Source: Rhodamnia argentea (Eukaryota; Streptophyta; Magnoliopsida; Myrtales; Myrtaceae). Taken from it: DNA of 64,000 nucleotides. The notes beneath the pieces were generated by a model. That model was not told the DNA's origin. It saw nothing but the letters and a program-made list of their open reading frames with translations, and did no database searches. The position numbers and the translations under genes were made by a program. The DNA is taken from the NCBI RefSeq assembly GCF_020921035.1, contig NC_063157.1:4956501-5020500 (forward strand), read 5' to 3'. Below are positions 57,422 through 64,000 of this stretch, piece after piece. Numbering within the stretch: position 1 is the first letter of the stretch; every line of letters starts with the position of its first letter.

Positions 57422-60400
57422 CATGTCACATTTATACCAAACGGATATACACATGCCACATTTACCTACATGGTGGTAAATCTGAGATTTTTTGGGTGCA
57501 AATGTGGCACAAGTGTATCAATTTGAAATTTTTTGTTACATAAAAATTAGTTTGGGATAAATATAGCAGAAGAAAGCATAACCGTAGAAAGTACAAATTC
57601 AATTATTGCAAAGAAATTAGTAAAGATAATTTTCTGAATATATCAATCAAGGTGTTTAATTATTCAAGAGCTCCGGACACAGTTTATGTTGGCTCTTCTT
57701 TCTACTATGTAAGCCGGCTTTTCTTTATTGTGTCTTATCCTATTGTATATATATATTTTTTGGGCCAGATCCTATTATATAATGAACTTTGCTAGTATAA
57801 CAGTTTTTTGGTGACGGTGAGAATATCAACATGTTATGGACCACAAATTCATGAAGTAGTGGACCTCACAATAAATTTTAATTATTCATTATCTATTTTT
57901 TGTGACTCACACTATGCTGTCAATCTCACAGTAGATAGAAAATTACCACATAAGCATATTCCTTGTATAATAGCCAAAATATACATGCATTGCCTTTGTA
58001 CTAAAATTGACATTCAAAAGGGCTTGTGAAATCGCCTTATCATAAACCATGGGAATCATTAATTAACGAAATGAAGTTAAGGACACGATATGCATGAATT
58101 GTATTTACTGTGGAAAATGAAAATGTTTCGAGATTTGATCTTTCTTTCTTTCTTTTTTTATAGTAGGGCTACTGATAAGATAGAAAATGTTTAAATGTTA
58201 ACAATAATAAAAAAAAAAAACATGAGAGATAAAGTGCGCATTTGCCCATCCATAAATTATTTGTACAATAACTAGTTGAGGATATTTTTGAGGGAAAAAA
58301 GGATTGTGATCCCTTTAGGAGATCCTTTCTGCTTTGCACAATAGTATAATACAGTATAGATTAGCAAAATCCCAGCGGTTTACAAAAGATCGACTAGATC
58401 AAAAGATCCGCACTCGAACATTTTGTTTTTCTTTTTATTTTTACGGCTTTGACCATGAGGCCTTTAATTAACTGTTGATTTTAAAAGATTTGGCCCATTC
58501 CTATGTCTCTAGTTCTCCACTGACATAAAGTCAAAAATTGGTATTTCGTCTCGCTTTCATCTAATTCTCCATATTCCTTGAGATGTTTATGTGGTGACAA
58601 CACAAAGTGATGATGTGCAAGTCATGCCATATTGTTCTTAATGAGAATTGTACTTCCTTCCCTTTTCTGCTTTTGAAAACAAATAGATCTTTGTAACTTT
58701 GAATGAACGTGTGTTTCGAAAGAATGTTTGCTTCGTAATTTTGCTTTTTTGAGTCTCACAAGACAAAGGAAAATAGCGGCAAAGTAAGGATACGTGCTTT
58801 GTGAACGATCACTTCAGCAGCAAAACTTTTCTTAAAAGCATCAATTTAAGTGAATTCGATGGGTCAGGTTAGATTTTTTGCTAAACAAAGTTACTTGAGT
58901 CACTTCAATAATCGTTTTTCACACTTTAATGATTTTTGAAAGGTTTTAGAAAAGTCAGCGTCCTACAAAAATTGCGGCAATGATGCTTTCCTTTTTCTGA
59001 GAGGGAAAAGAAAACGTAGTTTGAGGTTATGAATTCTTGGACTTTGAGGCTTTTTGTAGGTTTTTAGTCCAATGTTTCAAGCCTTGATCTGCAATGGTAT
59101 GGGCTTAGTTAAGTGAAGCTAGGGGTGGGCCACCAGCCACATGCTCTTCGCGGGGCATCGTGTGGAGGATCAACATGTTCAGCGATCGTCATGCACCACA
59201 TGCCAACTTGGGAAACATCGCTTGTAGATGGAAAAAAAAAAATGTTGAGCGAGTGTTGCGCACTGCATGCCAATTGTTCAGACATAGATGAAACAAGTTG
59301 TGATCGTGACGGTCGTAAACCACGTCAGCCGAGAGCAGCATGGTGTTTTATCGTGGTGACGGCTTCATTCATGGATTTGATAGTGTTCAAGGAAATAATA
59401 TGTTGTTTGCTGGAATCATTGCTTGCTGGAATCGAAGCAACCGGCTTAAGGCTTCGGAACTGCTTCAATTTGCAGCGAGCATTTATCACCCTCTTATGGC
59501 CTTTTTGTGACTTTACTTGTGATAGCAAGCTCAAGAGATGATTTCTATGTTTCACATGAACCATGTTAAGCCGGTGATGCTCGCTAGACAAAGCGTGAAA
59601 ATCACAATGGTTAGGGTGATTGAGAAACCAAACTTTTACTCTCAGCCTATATTCCAAACGTCAACTATAGTAGATCATACTTAGGCTAGTACGAATGTCG
59701 GAACTTGATTTTGCCGCTTTACTTCCCCCTTAGGCAAATTCAAAGAATCGCTTGATGATCATGCATTCAAAAGTGGTGTCATGAGTAATGCACCGCATTT
59801 ATCCCAAACTAATTTTTGTTTTATAAAAGCTCCCAAAGTGGTACACTCATGCCACATTTACCCAATACTAATGTTTTTATCACAAGAAAAATCAAACTAG
59901 TATATCCGTGCCACAATTACCTCAAAACGATATACCCATACCACATTTACACCAAATTGTGGTAAATCTGGGAGGTTTTATTTATTTATTTATTTGGAGG
60001 GGGGGGTAAATGTGGCACGAGTGAATTAGTTTGGAATAAATGTAGCATTATTGCACCAGTTTGAGGTAAATGTGGCAAAGATGCACTAGTTGGGGAGTTA
60101 TTGTGATAAAAAAAAATTAATTTAGAGTTTTCGTGATATTAATCTTTTAATAAATACCAGTTTTCAGGGTATGCATATATCAATTTTCAAGAGAGAAGAT
60201 AAATTATAGATAGAAATCATAGGAATGTTCACATAAAGACAATTTTCTGAGGGCTACAACTGCGTCATCCATTGGTAATTTAATTGAGGGTTGCTTAACG
60301 CAAGATAAAAAGAGGGGAAATTACCTTCACTTTCTATGGATTCACAAGATATTTGAGATTCTAGGTTGTTATTGCAGGAAATTAGTTTTACCTTCTTGAC
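57422..60400. repeat. Repeat family unit 2 (most complete)
   Basis: Module A is at 57570-58140 and module B at 58275-59960, followed by a short segment (60190-60360) shared with 52180-52370 (TTAAGGGCTGC / TTGAGGGTTGC, ATTACCTTC). ORFs of up to 142 codons (59113-59541) fall in module B but are not kept open in the other copies. Confidence 0.75.
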
Positions 60401-60464
60401 TAATTAAGTTTACATACTTTTAGAAGCACATGAAATTAAAGAAACCAAATATAAGGAAAGGCAG

Positions 60465-62710
<2,246 letters not shown>

Positions 62711-62884
62711 GCGTGTTGCTATTTTGGTTCTTAAGTAAACATTATGGAGGTAAATAGGTGCTTCAGAGTTTGATTCATATGCCAAGTTTTTATATAACGA
62801 TGGCAGCTGTTAGGATGATGCTGAGGTAAATCAAGGCTAATTTTGCTTCGCCTTGCTTTTTACGTATCATCCTAAGTTTGTCAT

Positions 62885-63320
62885 AAATGGCATTAGCTGA
62901 TGGCGAAGTGGTGTGAGATATACGCGCTCTTCGGCGATGTGTTATCATAATGACGATTGAATATATACTTCATTCATAGATTTAACATGAAGATTAGTGT
63001 TCAAGGAAATAATATGCTGGTCTACTGGAATTGAAGCAATCGACTGGATGCCTTGGATTTGTTACAATTTTGAGGGAGCATTCATCACCCTCTTTTGGCC
63101 TTTTTGTGACTTTACTTGTGATAGTAAGCTAAAATAGCTGACTTCTATGTTCCAAATGAATCACGTTAGGATGGTGATGCATGCCAAACAAAGTATGGTT
63201 AGAGTGAAGTTCATAGGATTTCAATTTGAAGCAGTGATTGAGAAACCGAACTTTAACTCTTGGCATGTAGCCCGATATTCTCAATTAAAGTGGATCATAC
63301 TCATGCTAGTAAGAATAAGG
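62885..63320. repeat. Repeat family unit 4 (partial module B)
   Basis: This is a direct repeat of 62178-62610 at an offset of about 710 bp. It shares CATTAGCTGATGGCGAAGTG, GAGGGAGCATTCATCACCCTCTTTTGGCC and ATGAATC(G/A)CGTTAGGATGGTGATGC. Confidence 0.8.
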
Positions 63321-64000
63321 GAAAAGAGTAGCTGACGGTGCTGTTAGATTCCAAATCTAAACGGTGGGTTCTCCACCTCAAATTTTCCAATGAAACCTGT
63401 CAACTTGTTTAACTAGTTTCCTTGAGAAAAATTTAAAATTGAAAATTTTCACTTGAATTGTTTCCCTCATTTCCCGTGAGATTTGATAATATGAAAAAAA
63501 TAAAAAATAACATAAAGAAGTCGATAATTTTTAGAATAAATTAAAAACCAAAATATATGTAATCACACAGAACTATGTTATCACCAGCTAAAAAAAAATA
63601 GTTAATGTCATTGGAAAGATCAATTCAAGTTCAAAGATGAAAAAACACAAAAAAAAAATATTGGCTTTGAGACTAATAAAAACATCATTGTGCATTCAAA
63701 CATATCCTCATTCGTTTCACTCAAATCAAGTTGCTCTGGAATAACTCTCTAGAACGCTAATATTGGTTATGTAACACAATAGATGAAAATCTCATAGAGG
63801 AAGATGTGCAAGGACCTAAAAATTTACAAGATTAATATTAGGATTGCATAAGTCAAGGCTAAAGTTAAAAAGAAAATTCAATAAAATTATGTACAAATTT
63901 TGCTAGATATAACTTCATTGTTTGGTTGATTGAGAAAATTCACATGACTACGTGACATCCGAACCTACACCGTATCTTATGGATTAGAAGTCAATTTATA
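63321..64000. other. AT-rich end of window
   Basis: No gene, known repeat or clear continuation of the repeat array is seen. Confidence 0.4.

Noticed and set aside
59113..59541. 142-codon plus-strand ORF in repeat module B
   Set aside because: The frame is not kept open in the other repeat units, so it is not under protein selection.

Overview
This window is nuclear DNA from a flowering plant, almost certainly a eudicot. It holds plant-specific families with GT-AG introns, a nuclear tRNA, a decayed plastid DNA insert and many plant transposon types. The style of the fold-back repeats suggests a woody rosid, perhaps Myrtaceae, but that is only an impression. Gene density is low: six protein-coding genes look intact, one MADS gene is dead, and one tRNA gene is present.

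Layout. Bases 1-7178 are the 3' part of a decayed Ty3/gypsy element (Athila-like: protease, RT, RNase H, integrase, 3' LTR). A tRNA-derived SINE and a hAT-type MITE have inserted into it. The element itself sits in the tail of a second gypsy element whose 3' LTR runs to about 8115. A three-exon BCS1-like AAA-ATPase (9887-11752, minus) follows, with flanks duplicated at 15.0-16.0 kb as if from a former tandem array. 12.6-14.2 kb looks like a Tat/Ogre-type LTR remnant. tRNA-Ser(UGA) lies at 17197-17278 (minus). A hAT MITE and a degenerate minisatellite occupy 19.0-20.3 kb. Next are a nodulin-like/MFS transporter (22137-24692, plus) convergent with a class III peroxidase (25276-27174, minus), and then an organelle-type YrdC/Sua5 threonylcarbamoyl-AMP synthase-like gene (30163-33850, minus). 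A third hAT MITE lies at 34490-34885. The DCD-domain gene NRP occupies 38.0-43.2 kb (plus) and has a long 5'UTR intron carrying a LINE relic.

From 43.5 kb to the end the window is built of repeated blocks. Two tandem copies of a type I MADS locus come first: the left copy is a pseudogene and the right copy is intact. Fold-back elements follow at 49.9-53.0 kb. Then comes a roughly 10 kb array of diverged non-coding repeat units, interrupted by a nearly complete hAT transposon (54475-57413) and by a plastid rpoB fragment (60964-61316).

The genes are unrelated housekeeping, stress and reproductive genes and form no shared pathway. I found no convincing new molecular system. The best material is structural: several insertions datable by exact target-site duplications, the MADS duplication with step-by-step decay, and an unclassified repeat family downstream of it. 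All exon models were checked by hand for GT-AG borders and reading phase; none has transcript support.
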